In this document: positions 41,912-52,455 of the stretch, in pieces
How positions within the stretch are numbered: the stretch's first letter is position 1
Layout of the letters: each line of letters begins with the position of its first letter
Source: Aculops lycopersici
Taxonomy: Eukaryota; Arthropoda; Arachnida; Trombidiformes; Eriophyidae
Direction of reading: 5' to 3'
Assembly (NCBI GenBank): GCA_015350385.1
Contig: WNKI01000001.1
Location: 9,913,118-9,977,117, forward strand
DNA: 64,000 bases
Program-made: the position numbers and the translations under genes
Notes under the pieces: model-generated
Told to the model about the DNA's origin: nothing
Databases searched by the model: none
The model's input: the letters and a program-made list of their open reading frames with translations, nothing else

Positions 41912-43645
41912 ATGTTTTCCAAGCTAACGAGGCCGATCTTATTTGTGTCTCGAGTATTTCTACTGAGCCGTCGCCATAAATCTCAGGGTAGCACGAGTTT
42001 CAAAGTTAGGAAACCAGCAAGAAACGATGCGTTTTTCTTAAATAATAAAGAAAATAGAGAACTCGTCTTAGGAGGATTTGGATTTAGGCATGTAGACAAT
42101 TTAGATTCGGACCAGAAATGTTTGTTTCCCCTGATCCAGACTCTCGATCCAACGATAGAAGAAGGAGTCCATCGGCTAACCATCACGCCAGACGCAGTCA
42201 TAAACTATATCAAATTGGGAGTAATGAACAAATATATAGGATTACAATATTGCCATTACCTAGCTCATTTGACCAGGACACTAGAAGAATCCGAGTCAAA
42301 CTTGTTCGGTAGAAAGTGCCTCGAGTTATTAAACTTCTTCAATAGAAAGGCATCGGATATTACGGAAGATTCTCTTAATAAGTTATGCATTGATGTAGCA
42401 GATAGTAACGCTGCAAATTGTGAGGCAGTTTGCAATCACTTTATCAAATTATCAGCTGAGAGCGATGAATCCAATCCAGTGATACGTGTGCCCACGGACA
42501 TCTTGATCTCAGTCTACAAATTTGGCCAGTGGGATATGGCCAATAAGCTTCTAAAACTTGGTTTACTCAACCAGAGAGTCGTCAACATAAGAATTTGGGA
42601 TCCAATAGCGAAGGCTTTGAACAAGGCTGCATTGTTATACAAAGGTGATACTCTAACCTCAGAGAAGAAGGCGAAACTTCAAGAAAGTATATGGAATCAT
42701 TTGGTCGATTTATTTGACATATGCCGGAAGGAAAGAGTCCAGCTGATCACAAAACACAAATTGGATTTTATTCAAGCTTTGGATGATTTTGGCTTTAGAG
42801 TCGCAAAGAATATTACTATCAAACACTCTGGCCGATGCACCAGTTGCAATCAAACTGTCCCACTCTATGACAAGTCATTAACTGCCACCCTCAACGAGGC
42901 AATTAAAGATTTGCTCGTACGCGGCAAATCCGAGGGTCTGTACCTCAACACTGACCCTGAAGAGGTCGCTAGATTCCAAGAGTTCATGGATCAGCTCAAG
43001 AAACTCGATCCAAAACCTATCGATTGTGTAGTAGATGGATTGAATGTAGCTTATCATAGCAACGATGTCATAGTGAAGAAGATGACCAAAGACAATCAAG
43101 AGTTTACAATCAAGTCACATATTGCAAGTTCAATGACACAGGTTCTCGTGAACACCTTGATAAGGAGTGGCATTCTTCAAAATTACAGAAAAATTCTAGT
43201 CATCGGACAAGATCACATGATTCGATGGCCTGGGCTTTTGGATTTCTTCAAGAAGAACAAAATTCATTATTTTTTCTCGAAAAACACTAGCGAAGACGAT
43301 CTGTTCCAATTATATGCAGCCACTCTGGATCCCAGAACCATCATAGTCACGAATGATCTATTCCGCAATTTCATTGGTCTATTAGATAAAGAAAAAAAGT
43401 TATTGCTTGTCCGTTGGATAGACACTCATCAAAGTTTTGTCCTCAAGAAATCGCTCAAGGCAATCATGCCAACTCCATATGAGACAGTCCCTTCATCGGA
43501 CATGCGCAACAGGTCGTGTTTCCATGCCCCAATCATAGACTTTTTCAGATTGGAGGATATGCAAAAGCATAAACCGCCGCCGCATCTCAATGATGAGATG
43601 ACAATGTGGATATGTTGCAGTCTGAAGGGCGAGGATAAGAATTAA
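41912..43645 (+). CDS. PRORP: Protein-only RNase P (mitochondrial, PRORP/MRPP3)
   Basis: 577 residues, one exon. It cuts 5' leaders from mitochondrial tRNA precursors. The basic hydrophobic N-terminus (MFSKLTRPILFVSRVFLLSR) is a mitochondrial targeting peptide. A helical PPR-like region spans about 60-290. The central zinc-binding module has C309 and C312 (CTSC) and probably the C-terminal H/C pair near WICC. The NYN/PIN nuclease domain shows the catalytic aspartates: VVDGLN (D375), SEDD (D462, D463) and TND (D482). All metal ligands are present, so it should be active. It sits divergent from TMED10. Confidence 0.94.
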   Translation: MFSKLTRPILFVSRVFLLSRRHKSQGSTSFKVRKPARNDAFFLNNKENRELVLGGFGFRHVDNLDSDQKCLFPLIQTLDPTIEEGVHRLTITPDAVINYIKLGVMNKYIGLQYCHYLAHLTRTLEESESNLFGRKCLELLNFFNRKASDITEDSLNKLCIDVADSNAANCEAVCNHFIKLSAESDESNPVIRVPTDILISVYKFGQWDMANKLLKLGLLNQRVVNIRIWDPIAKALNKAALLYKGDTLTSEKKAKLQESIWNHLVDLFDICRKERVQLITKHKLDFIQALDDFGFRVAKNITIKHSGRCTSCNQTVPLYDKSLTATLNEAIKDLLVRGKSEGLYLNTDPEEVARFQEFMDQLKKLDPKPIDCVVDGLNVAYHSNDVIVKKMTKDNQEFTIKSHIASSMTQVLVNTLIRSGILQNYRKILVIGQDHMIRWPGLLDFFKKNKIHYFFSKNTSEDDLFQLYAATLDPRTIIVTNDLFRNFIGLLDKEKKLLLVRWIDTHQSFVLKKSLKAIMPTPYETVPSSDMRNRSCFHAPIIDFFRLEDMQKHKPPPHLNDEMTMWICCSLKGEDKN

Positions 43646-46600
43646 ATTGAGGATTAGCAATACATAGTATTGTGATAGCTTTCTAGAAGAACTTGATGAC
43701 TAGTCTGTTACAAGCGGCCGTAAGTCGTTACAGAGACAAATTCAACTGGGCATTTACTCACTCCAACTCCTATCCACCTGTTGATGACCCGAATCTAGGA
43801 GAACGTCCTCCCATTTGAATAAGAAAGATTCCCAAAATTTCCAATCCTCATCCTAATATTCTCAGATCAATTTCAAATGTAGTCAGTCTAGATATCTATC
43901 GGAAGCTTTATGGTGAACGATGTCTTGGGATACTATGAGGCTTGACCGACGCTAGATGGGGCGGTCAACGAGAATCGACGTGCTAGCGCCTAAGAGCGAG
44001 TTCTGGGTATCGAGTCATGAGAGAATCTGGTGGTGGTCGTTTCCGGCGATCTCTCTCGTTGGCATTGAGGTCGAGAGGAGCAACAAGTAGTGGCGAATAA
44101 AGAATGGAGCTTAGCCGGTTCTAACTTGCGACTAAGAAATAGAAACAATCGTGACGGTTTGTTTGCTCTTTTCCCATCTCACTAGGCGCTGACCACATGA
44201 TCAACAATAATCAGGTGACCAGTTGTAGGCATATTTGGGCAACCGCGAGGAGCCAGCTAGGGCGCTGGGGCGGCCGCTTGTTTATATTCACTTTGGTGGA
44301 GTTTTAAAGCGAGATTTAGTGGATGAGTTTTCTATCCTCTCAACAAGCCCAACGATTATTTTGGTAATAATGACAATATTGATATTGGTAACACAAAATA
44401 TTTGAAGGGAGGGAGGTAATAATTGAAGAAAGAGACCAAAATGCCAGTTCGCAAACAGGCAACGCGCATAGAATCCATTAACTGGCTTGGAATTGCTTGT
44501 CCGCGGAATCGTTTATGGCATAGTTAGCATTTTGACGACATTTTGACAAAAAAGAAAAACACCGCCTATAACTGATGAGCGTCCAGCTTTTAGCTATTGG
44601 TTGCCAAAGTGAAGAGATCAGCCGGTTGGCTGTGGATGCGAGCCGAGCAATCGACCGACGGCATTCCATTGGCATGAGCAAGCAGCGAGTTTACCTGAGC
44701 TGGCGCCCCAATACCAATAGTTTGAAGCCTCATCTCCAGCAGCAGAGGCGTCGGTGGTGGCCAAGTGGCGGCGGCGGCGATAGCATTGTACTCGCAACTC
44801 TTGGAGCCTAAAACTCGCGCTCACAACTCGCTAGCCCAAGAATTCCTCTAATTTGCCACCAAAATTTGAACGAAACCAGCCACCTCCTCAGAACACCGGA
44901 TGTCTTCTTTCCCAACTCTCTCCTCGTAGCGGACTGTGGGGTTGTTGGCCTTGGGGAATGTCTGTCGTTGGTAGTCGGCAATGTAGCGCAAGATATCGGC
45001 GCTCGCGTTTCTACTGGAAGTCGCGTAGTGTTACAATCACACTGCCGACGAGCATTGAGCTTGTCATTATCGAAGTCCATTCAGTTGACTTACTCGAGAC
45101 TCGAGCATTCATATGCGGCGGCCATTGCGGTCGCCACTGAGCGAGAGCACAGAAGTAATGCTGCTGTTCTCACTTGAACCAAATGCACTGAGGCCCACTG
45201 TTCACCTGAGCGCTCGCAGTAATCTGCACGAGAATTTATTTGAACACCAAAACGAAGGCATTTGAATATTTGACTTTTTGCCGACTTGAAGGCGAGCGGA
45301 GCGTAAATTTTGCTCCTCTGACCCAATGACCAAGTTGATTGCAAGTCGCGACCTTCAATTCTATTGATTGCTTCGGTGAAAGAGACACCAACAGCAACAA
45401 GAGAGGAAAAGGAACATCTGGTGGCCGCTAGTGACTTTGCTTTAGGGCTCCGTTTTGTTCTCCCTCTCGGCCAATATGGTGCATGAACTTTTCGCGCTCC
45501 ACCGGGAGTTTTTTGCGCTTTATGGCAAGATAAACCACCAGGGCGCAGGTTACTTCTATTCAAAGTTTCATCTGGTGTCACTCTCTTTTGTATAGGCGCC
45601 TCTTTGCTCGCTGTCCACTTACCTCGAATCAATTTAAGCTCATCGTCGAGCTAACTTTACGAACTTGAAAGGCGGCGCATTGTGTTGGCACATCTCATCA
45701 CCGACTCTTACGCAACCAACTTCGGCGCAATCTAAGCGACCAAGCAAACTCGAGGCGTCAACAGAGGGGCACAAAATTGCGACTTTGGGGTTTGAGCGAA
45801 CCGAACGAACACCCAAATTCCATTGCGGTCTATTCCATCTGGACTCGGGGCAACCTTCGAGGCGGCAACTTTGGCGCCCCACGAGTGAATGCTCTAGTAG
45901 TTGCTCTCCTCTAGTAGTCTGCTGCTGAACTGTGGCCGTGTAATCTGCTTGCTCGTCCTTCGTTTGGTTTCTATCGCTGATGATGATAATAACAACTTGC
46001 TCTCTGTTTGCTTGTCTGCTTACATAAGCATTGCAAAGTGGCGATGACTACGACAAAGAGCACGACGCAACAAGCTCAAGAGGCTCAATTTGCGTCCTCT
46101 TCTCTTTCTTGGTCTTGATTGCGGAGTAAAATGGCAGTAAAATGAATGCTCAACATCGAAATCCGAGGCAGTGCCACCATATAACGACGACAACAACACC
46201 ATCACTGCCAACAAGTGAGCTCCTCGATGGCCACTGTAAGCAGGGTCCACGTCTTATATCCCACTAAAGGCGACGAGATCCGAGAGGGAATTAAATAATT
46301 CGGTTGCGTCGCGTTGGATTTGTACTAAGCGTCGGTGTAAGATGACGGCGACGGGGGACTAGCAAAGCGGGATAAGGAGGAGGAGGAGGAGCCGAAATTT
46401 AGGCAGAGATTACGAAGCGCCGATTGGACCGACGGCAAAAGTTCGCTCGCCGTGGTTGTTGTTGCTATTACTGTGGCCCCAACTACAACTACAACTACAA
46501 CTACAACTACAACTACAACTACAACTACAACTACAACTACAACTACAACTACAACAACAACCACAACTACAACCACCGCGCGTCTCGTCTGCCCCAGAGA

Positions 46601-47805
46601 TTGCTGTTGTTGTAGTTGGTGGAGGTGATTGTGGTGGTTGCTGTTGGCACAGCTGCTTTGGCTCGACTCGCGCTCCAACTTGGTCCTCCACTTGCTTCGC
46701 TTCATTTGCGCTATCGATTCGGCCAAGCAACAGCGACGGCGCGCAAACTCCGCCAGCCCGGTGAACCTCGATCTAAAGCAAAGCCAAGGAGCAGGCAAGA
46801 CTTTGGGGCGACCGGGCGGCCAAAGCGAGCGTTTTGTCTGCAAACTGCGAGCCTCGCATACCAGAGCCGCCAGTTGGGCTGGTGCTTTCGCCGCAGTGTG
46901 CGCCGGGCGAAAGCGCGTCGTTCCTCAGTTCACAGTGCAAGTTGGTTGCCGCTGGTTCGCTGGTCAGCCGGCCGGCGGCATAGAGGGAGAAAGCGAATTT
47001 GTGTGGGATGCGAGAGACAGCAGCATCAATGTTCACTATAGGGGACACAAAGCAAAGTGAATGTGCGCGAGCTCCACTGTTGCCGGATTGGATTGGAATT
47101 TGCGCCAGCGTTAGTGTTGGCTTCGCCTTCTGCCCACCAAACTATTGGTCAGTTCAGAGTCTTGAGTCTCGCATCTCGTCGCTGAGTTTAGTGTACAGTG
47201 TAGAGTTGAGATGAGTGCGCCGTTGAAGGTTCGCGAGGATCCACAAACTTTTTTCTCTCACTCTCAGTTTCCCTCGAACACAGGCCACCAAATCTTATCG
47301 CCGCCAAACTCTCGCTGCCCCCTCCAAGTCCACTTCTCCCGGCTGCTTATTCAGCGGATTTGCGCTCGCGACTCGCAGGTTTCGAGATTCGAATTCGAGG
47401 TAGCAGCATTCGGAGGCTGGAACAGCGACGGGCCCGATCGCATCGCTTTGCATCGCGCACACCGGAGCAGAGTGACCAGTGGCCTATTATTGTTACCTGT
47501 GCATTCGGTACCTGAGAATCAATATTCGCGCGACACACATACACACGCAAATCGAAACCATCAGCAGCCAAGACGAGCGACACTCGAGCTGGCGAGTAAG
47601 TGAGCGGAAGCCACAATGCAAGAGTTTAATTAAAATTATTCTCATCGAATAGGATATATAACAACAAGAAAAACAAAAACAAAATCAACATAAACTGTCT
47701 CATTATCAATATAAAGGCAACAGAAAAGAAGAATAAGCTGCCGCTAGCAACAGGTGGCAGAGGCAGCAAGACGTGCGATAGCAAAGAACATATCACTTCA
47801 GGAAA
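43646..47805. other. Large non-coding region upstream of the XK-related gene
   Basis: 4.2 kb without a supportable coding region. It has the CAACTA repeat at 46480-46552, minus-strand donor-like sites near 45620 and 46020, and a plus-strand donor (GCGA then GTAAGTGAG) at 47596. The last suggests a 5'-UTR intron before the XK-related ATG, with a possible acceptor CAACAG near 47753. Open frames over the CAACTA repeat are repeat artefacts. Confidence 0.45.
46480..46552. repeat. (CAACTA)n hexamer satellite
   Basis: About 12 perfect hexamer copies followed by degenerate CAACAACCA units. It lacks stop codons in several frames, so it gives spurious dipeptide-repeat or polyvaline frames on both strands. 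Confidence 0.9.
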
Positions 47806-50142
47806 ATGATTCACCATCCACAATTTATGCCGCAAAATCTAGCAACAAACACCAGCAACCGAAAGCATCAACCTCAACCGCATCAGAGGATAGCGATACA
47901 GCAGCAACAAGACTCCTCATCGGCCTCCACGACTCCGCAATCCGATCAGTCGCGCAATTCCATGTCCACCTCAAGTCCGCCGCATCAGGTTTCCTCGAGA
48001 GTCTCTCCGGCTTCAACTGCTTTGGTCATGTCTAGCAACAACATTAGCCAACCACATCAGCAACAGCCGCAGCAGCAACAGCCGCAGCAGCAACAACAAC
48101 AACAACATCATCATCAACAACAGCAACACCAATCTCAGAGTCGAGGGCAAATTTGGCCCTCAAATAACTCGACCAACACTAACGGCCACCACCACCACAA
48201 CCATTCGGCTTCAAATGGAAACAACTCATCGTCGAATCACGCCGTTCACCAGCAACAACCACACCATCAACACCACAACCAGCAACAACAGCAGCATCAG
48301 CATCCACTAGGTCCGCCGCCAAACCCAATGATTCGCCAGTTTGCCTGTCACACCAAGTCCATGTCGGCGGGCGTAGTGGTCTCGGTGCCGGGTATCTCGA
48401 ACAACTTAGCTACGACGGCGGGTATGCAACAACACAACCAGGTGGTCAATCAGCACAATTTTGTCAATTCGCAAACGGCCGCCGCGTTGGCAGCCGCAAA
48501 TCAAGCAGCAAGTGTAGTTGGTTCTCACCATCAAAATCACCACCATCACACTCATCACCGTCAATCGGGAAGTCATCATGGCTCACGAAACAACTCAACC
48601 CATTTTCCAACTCACGTCAACTCCATCTGGTCAATTGACGAGAATATTAGTAAGAGTTACAACAAACTCGCCTCAAGCAACCACTTGTCGCACTCCTACC
48701 TGTTCAATCCATCTATTGGCGAACTCTCATGTGATAATGTCTCAAACGTTGGCCGCCTAGCACCAGCGCCAGCCTACTATTTGCACAACCAACCATCGGC
48801 CACACTAAACCCAAAGCTCAGCACTAAACGAGCAGCACTAGCCTCAACCCATTCCCTCAAGACGCCAGAATTTTTGCCCATCTGCGATCTCATCTTCAAT
48901 CTCATCTCAATGATCATTTATTTCTGTGAGAACACCTTCAATATTATTGCACTAATTGCACTCTACTATCATGCACCAAACAAATATTGGTCTTTGATTG
49001 GGGCTGCCTTTGTGGCTGCATCTAACTTTATTTGTCAGCCAATGTCATTCAAATGGATTTATAAGATGAAACTTGAGGAATGTAAGCGAAAACGAGACGC
49101 TCACGAGGAACTAGAGGATGAGGAGAAATGTGGCAGGAGGTATCACTCGAATTTGCACTCCAACTATCCCTGTGGCTCCAGCTCTTGGTTACCCGACGGA
49201 GCAACAGAAGTGCAAGTTAAGTTTTTCCTGTCGATAGTCAAAGATGCCACAATTCACTTGTTTTGCCTCGGCTTTCTAGCGCGATATATTATGCTCGTTA
49301 TTCCAGTTAAGGATATTACACGTGTCAAGAAGGAGGCGAGAGACTTGTGTTTTCTCAGAATGATTCAAGCCTTCGTTCAATCAGCACCATTACTATTGCT
49401 GCTAACTTACATGGTTGGATTTCAAAATGGCACAGCCTCAATTACAAATCTATGTATAATCTCTGCAGTCTTGTCACTACTTAATATTTGCTGGGCACTA
49501 GCATCATTCACAAAATACGCAAGGAAAAAGTTCATGCACAAATTTGTCTTGACATGGTTAGGTATCGTTAGTCAACTATTATGGCGCCTAGGTACAGTTT
49601 CGTCGCGAGTGGCCGCTCTGTCCGTTTACGCTGTCCATTACAACTATTGGATGTTAATCATGCTATCACTTCACTGGTTCACCATGTTCCTATGGCTCTT
49701 CAAGCCCGGAAACCTGTTGCGCGATGAGGTCAATATTCCCAAGACCAAGAAGCTCGCCTTTGCCATCGGTGCTGCTTGGATCTATTGCTTCTGTTACGTC
49801 AACTTTGAGGAGCACAACTCACGTGCCAAGATGGGACTGTATTACCTGATCATGTTTGTCGAGAACAACCTGTTGTTCACCGTTTGTCAGACCTTCTCGA
49901 CCCAAGTAACATGGTTCAAGACAATCTCAATCCTTGTAGTCTACTTGGGCTTTGCCTTTGGAATGCTGTTCATGTTCCTCTATTACAAATACTTCCATGT
50001 CACAGTTCTCAATAATGGGATCTCATGCAGCCAGGAGTCGATAGATTCCATAGCTGATCAACTATCACCTGCTGGCAAGAAGATTGCCGGCTTCAAGCCA
50101 GGTACGCTGAAGAGCAAAAAGACAGCTCATTGTCCGCACTAA
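47806..50142 (+). CDS. XK-related membrane protein (XKR4/6/7-like)
   Basis: 778 residues, one exon. XK-related proteins are multi-pass membrane proteins; some (XKR4, 8, 9) scramble phosphatidylserine in dying cells. Residues 1-345 are low complexity, with long glutamine/histidine runs (about 85-170). The conserved membrane core begins near 355 (FLPICDLIFNLISMIIYFC) and runs to about 745. It includes FICQPMSFKWIYKMK, the long block LCFLRMIQAFVQSAPLLLLL and the late PGNLLRDEVNIPKTKK, all typical of the XKR family. The C-terminal tail has IDSIAD, a possible caspase-like site, but this is weak. The stop overlaps an AATAAA signal. Confidence 0.88.
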   Translation: MIHHPQFMPQNLATNTSNRKHQPQPHQRIAIQQQQDSSSASTTPQSDQSRNSMSTSSPPHQVSSRVSPASTALVMSSNNISQPHQQQPQQQQPQQQQQQQHHHQQQQHQSQSRGQIWPSNNSTNTNGHHHHNHSASNGNNSSSNHAVHQQQPHHQHHNQQQQQHQHPLGPPPNPMIRQFACHTKSMSAGVVVSVPGISNNLATTAGMQQHNQVVNQHNFVNSQTAAALAAANQAASVVGSHHQNHHHHTHHRQSGSHHGSRNNSTHFPTHVNSIWSIDENISKSYNKLASSNHLSHSYLFNPSIGELSCDNVSNVGRLAPAPAYYLHNQPSATLNPKLSTKRAALASTHSLKTPEFLPICDLIFNLISMIIYFCENTFNIIALIALYYHAPNKYWSLIGAAFVAASNFICQPMSFKWIYKMKLEECKRKRDAHEELEDEEKCGRRYHSNLHSNYPCGSSSWLPDGATEVQVKFFLSIVKDATIHLFCLGFLARYIMLVIPVKDITRVKKEARDLCFLRMIQAFVQSAPLLLLLTYMVGFQNGTASITNLCIISAVLSLLNICWALASFTKYARKKFMHKFVLTWLGIVSQLLWRLGTVSSRVAALSVYAVHYNYWMLIMLSLHWFTMFLWLFKPGNLLRDEVNIPKTKKLAFAIGAAWIYCFCYVNFEEHNSRAKMGLYYLIMFVENNLLFTVCQTFSTQVTWFKTISILVVYLGFAFGMLFMFLYYKYFHVTVLNNGISCSQESIDSIADQLSPAGKKIAGFKPGTLKSKKTAHCPH

Positions 50143-50151
50143 TAAAATAAA
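50141..50151 (+). terminator. Poly(A) signals overlapping the XK-related stop codon
   Basis: AATAAA at 50141-50146 begins on the second base of the TAA stop; a second overlapping AATAAA follows at 50146-50151. The 3' UTR would be only 20-30 nt. Confidence 0.6.
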
Positions 50152-50336
50152 CTTGGCGCATGCGCTAGCTCACTCAACTTTCCTAGCCGACTTATGAGAA
50201 CGGCACTTTCACAAAAATTTTGACGCGAATCCACACGTGTTTTGTATTCGTTGCATCTGAGCAGATATTTAACCTGTTCTGTAATCAACCTCCGATACTA
50301 TTGAACTCATCATATTTGCACCAACCAACCTCCAGA

Positions 50337-51140
50337 ATGGAGATAGGGGGTTTATTCAGTGAAGGCGAGATTGCCATGGTTGTTAGTGGAGTCATGGAAA
50401 ACTTTCGAATGGATGGCAGATCGTGTTATGATATTAGAAAACGACATATAAACACCGGTATAATCTCAAGTTGCAATGGAAGCGCTCAGATCTCATCCAA
50501 GAATTGCAATATTATCGTAGGAGTCAAAGCTGAGGTTGTGAGACCTACAGAGGAGGAGCCCGAATGTGGAATCATTGAAATAAATGCCGACTGCCCCATG
50601 CTCGAAGGCCGCGGGGGTGGCGAGGAGATTGCTCAAGAAATTATCACAGTTTTATCAAATGCTTTAATACCGCCTATTGATCGAAGCTCACTGTGTATAT
50701 CGCAAGGCCACAAGGTTTGGGCTATTTATGTTGACATATTAATACTGGAATGTGGTATTTCACAAATTGTCGATCTTTCGGCACGAGCTGTCAAAGCTGC
50801 CTTGTATGATACAAGGGTCCCAAAGTTGATCGCCGACGAGGAAGATGCCAACGATTTCGTTGTATCCGATGACGAAGAGTATTGTCCATTCGAGACTTGC
50901 GACATTCCCAATCTGATCACTTTAACAAGAATCCATGATCAATATGTGGCAGATGTAACTGAGGAGGAAGCCGCAGCAGGTATTGCGCGTCTAACTTTGG
51001 CCTTTGACTCTAAGAGTCAGCTTGTCTATTCTAAAAAGTCCGGCTGCGGTAGTTTGCATCCTGAACCGATGAAGGATATAGTAGCTAAAATAGCAAACGA
51101 AGACTTCGATTTTGTCAAAAATCCGTTCAATCATAAATGA
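50337..51140 (+). CDS. EXOSC7: Exosome subunit EXOSC7/Rrp42
   Basis: 267 residues from ATG 50337, which matches the family N-terminus (LFSEGEIAMVVSGVMENFRMDGR). It is a ring subunit of the RNA exosome with a RNase PH fold and no catalytic residues of its own, working in nuclear and cytoplasmic 3'-5' RNA decay. Family signatures are DGRSCYDIRKRHINTGI, VGVKAEV, the EGRGGGEEIAQEI block, LILECGISQIVDLSARAVKAAL and VSDDEEYCPFET. It starts 195 bp after the XK-related stop and its last 10 bp overlap the dNK gene on the other strand. Confidence 0.94.
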   Translation: MEIGGLFSEGEIAMVVSGVMENFRMDGRSCYDIRKRHINTGIISSCNGSAQISSKNCNIIVGVKAEVVRPTEEEPECGIIEINADCPMLEGRGGGEEIAQEIITVLSNALIPPIDRSSLCISQGHKVWAIYVDILILECGISQIVDLSARAVKAALYDTRVPKLIADEEDANDFVVSDDEEYCPFETCDIPNLITLTRIHDQYVADVTEEEAAAGIARLTLAFDSKSQLVYSKKSGCGSLHPEPMKDIVAKIANEDFDFVKNPFNHK

Positions 51141-51934
51141 ATATCATCTTTGTCATCCAAGGATATTATTGTTGGAGAGTCAATAATTTTCTTCTCACCA
51201 CTTATGTAGGGGGCTGCTTTCTCATAAAGCTTTTCTAACGACACTTGTTTGCAATCGGTATCGAGTACTAAAACTGGAGCCGGTACGGGGTATTTGTTAG
51301 ACATGAGCCAATCTTCATGCAGATCGTGTAAACTCTTGACATAATCATAGGAGATGTCCTTCTCCTCTGCTCGTGACCTAACTCTTATGCGGTCCATTAC
51401 TTTTTGAGGTGGACAACGTAAATAGATTATCAGATCAATGTCAACACCTTTGGGTTTTGACAACAACTCAAGCTGATTCTTGGTGTCGGTGTCATCTCCA
51501 GCGAGAACCAAGTGCTTGAACCACTTGTCGAGGATGATGTACTCTAGCTTTGATAAGTAATTGAGTTGGTATAGATTCTCAACAAAACAATAACGAGCCG
51601 AGTAGATTGATCGTTCCATAAGTTTGGGTCGTTTTGTGTGTAGTTTTATCATGGTCAATTGGACGTAAGTTTGAAAGGCCAGTGAATACCGGGCGGGGTC
51701 TTTGTACAGGTAATGAAATAGATTCTCTCCATCTACGTTGCGCCATTTCTCAACAGGTTCCATGAAAACTTTTGATTCCAGTTCACCGGCATTTACAAAG
51801 CGTTTTCGGAAAAAGTTGAGTAGGGTTGTCTTGCCGCATCCTATGTTTCCCTCGATGCATATCGTCCCTTTCCGGAGATTCAAGTTTCGCGATGATACCA
51901 TTTTAAAAAATTTTGTGAGATTCTTAGCTATCAT
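51131..51934 (-). CDS. dNK: Deoxynucleoside kinase (dNK/TK2 type)
   Basis: 267 residues from the upstream ATG at 51934; the second ATG at 51901 (residue 12) has a much better context (AAAATGG), giving 256 residues. It phosphorylates deoxynucleosides for nucleotide salvage; insect dNK accepts all four. The P-loop GNIGCGKT is at 29-36, EPVEKWRN follows, and the ERS motif MERSIYSARYCFVENLY and lid RVRSRAEE match insect dNK. The sequence between the two starts is hydrophobic/basic, so the longer form could be mitochondrial. The stop lies inside the EXOSC7 coding end. Confidence 0.94.
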   Translation of the reverse strand: MIAKNLTKFFKMVSSRNLNLRKGTICIEGNIGCGKTTLLNFFRKRFVNAGELESKVFMEPVEKWRNVDGENLFHYLYKDPARYSLAFQTYVQLTMIKLHTKRPKLMERSIYSARYCFVENLYQLNYLSKLEYIILDKWFKHLVLAGDDTDTKNQLELLSKPKGVDIDLIIYLRCPPQKVMDRIRVRSRAEEKDISYDYVKSLHDLHEDWLMSNKYPVPAPVLVLDTDCKQVSLEKLYEKAAPYISGEKKIIDSPTIISLDDKDDIHL

Positions 51935-52455
51935 AAAGAGTTGTAATAAATAATTGGAATGTCAAACTGATGAATTATTTAGGTGTTTTATAATCTACGT
52001 TTCTTAGAATCCCTTCACCGGTAGTCTTAGGTTGTTGAGTGAGGTCCACGCAGTAATGGACTCGTGCCTGCAGGATGGCGCCGAATCATGTGTGTGCATT
52101 TTTGTATGTGTTTTGTGCCCACCGCCACTACCACCGCTTTATCCATCGATCGCAAGAAACCTCGGTTAGTGTTCACAAACTCTATGAGAGTGTGTTTGAG
52201 TTGCTTCGAGTTCATAGCCTCTCACTGTATCACTCGCTATCTGCAACAATTTTGCGTCCATCATTGCCACTACCATTCAACGGCAGAGACTAAAAAACAC
52301 TTCCCTAGAGAATTCCACAAACCGCTGCAAAATATATTTTTGTTTGAAATTCGATAGATATTATAACTGGTTTAGATTATCAACTCTATTATAAATAAAC
52401 ATAGTGACACCGTCACCACTATTATCGTAACTACAACCACAAGCCACTTAGAAGA
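51935..52455. other. Divergent promoter between dNK and CNOT3
   Basis: 521 bp shared upstream region of two divergent genes. The open frames at 52064-52357 have no supporting features. Confidence 0.5.

Noticed and set aside
46325..46843. Long frame with polyvaline and dipeptide-repeat frames on both strands
   Set aside because: Caused by the CAACTA hexamer repeat, which lacks stops in several frames; flanking sequence has no domain.
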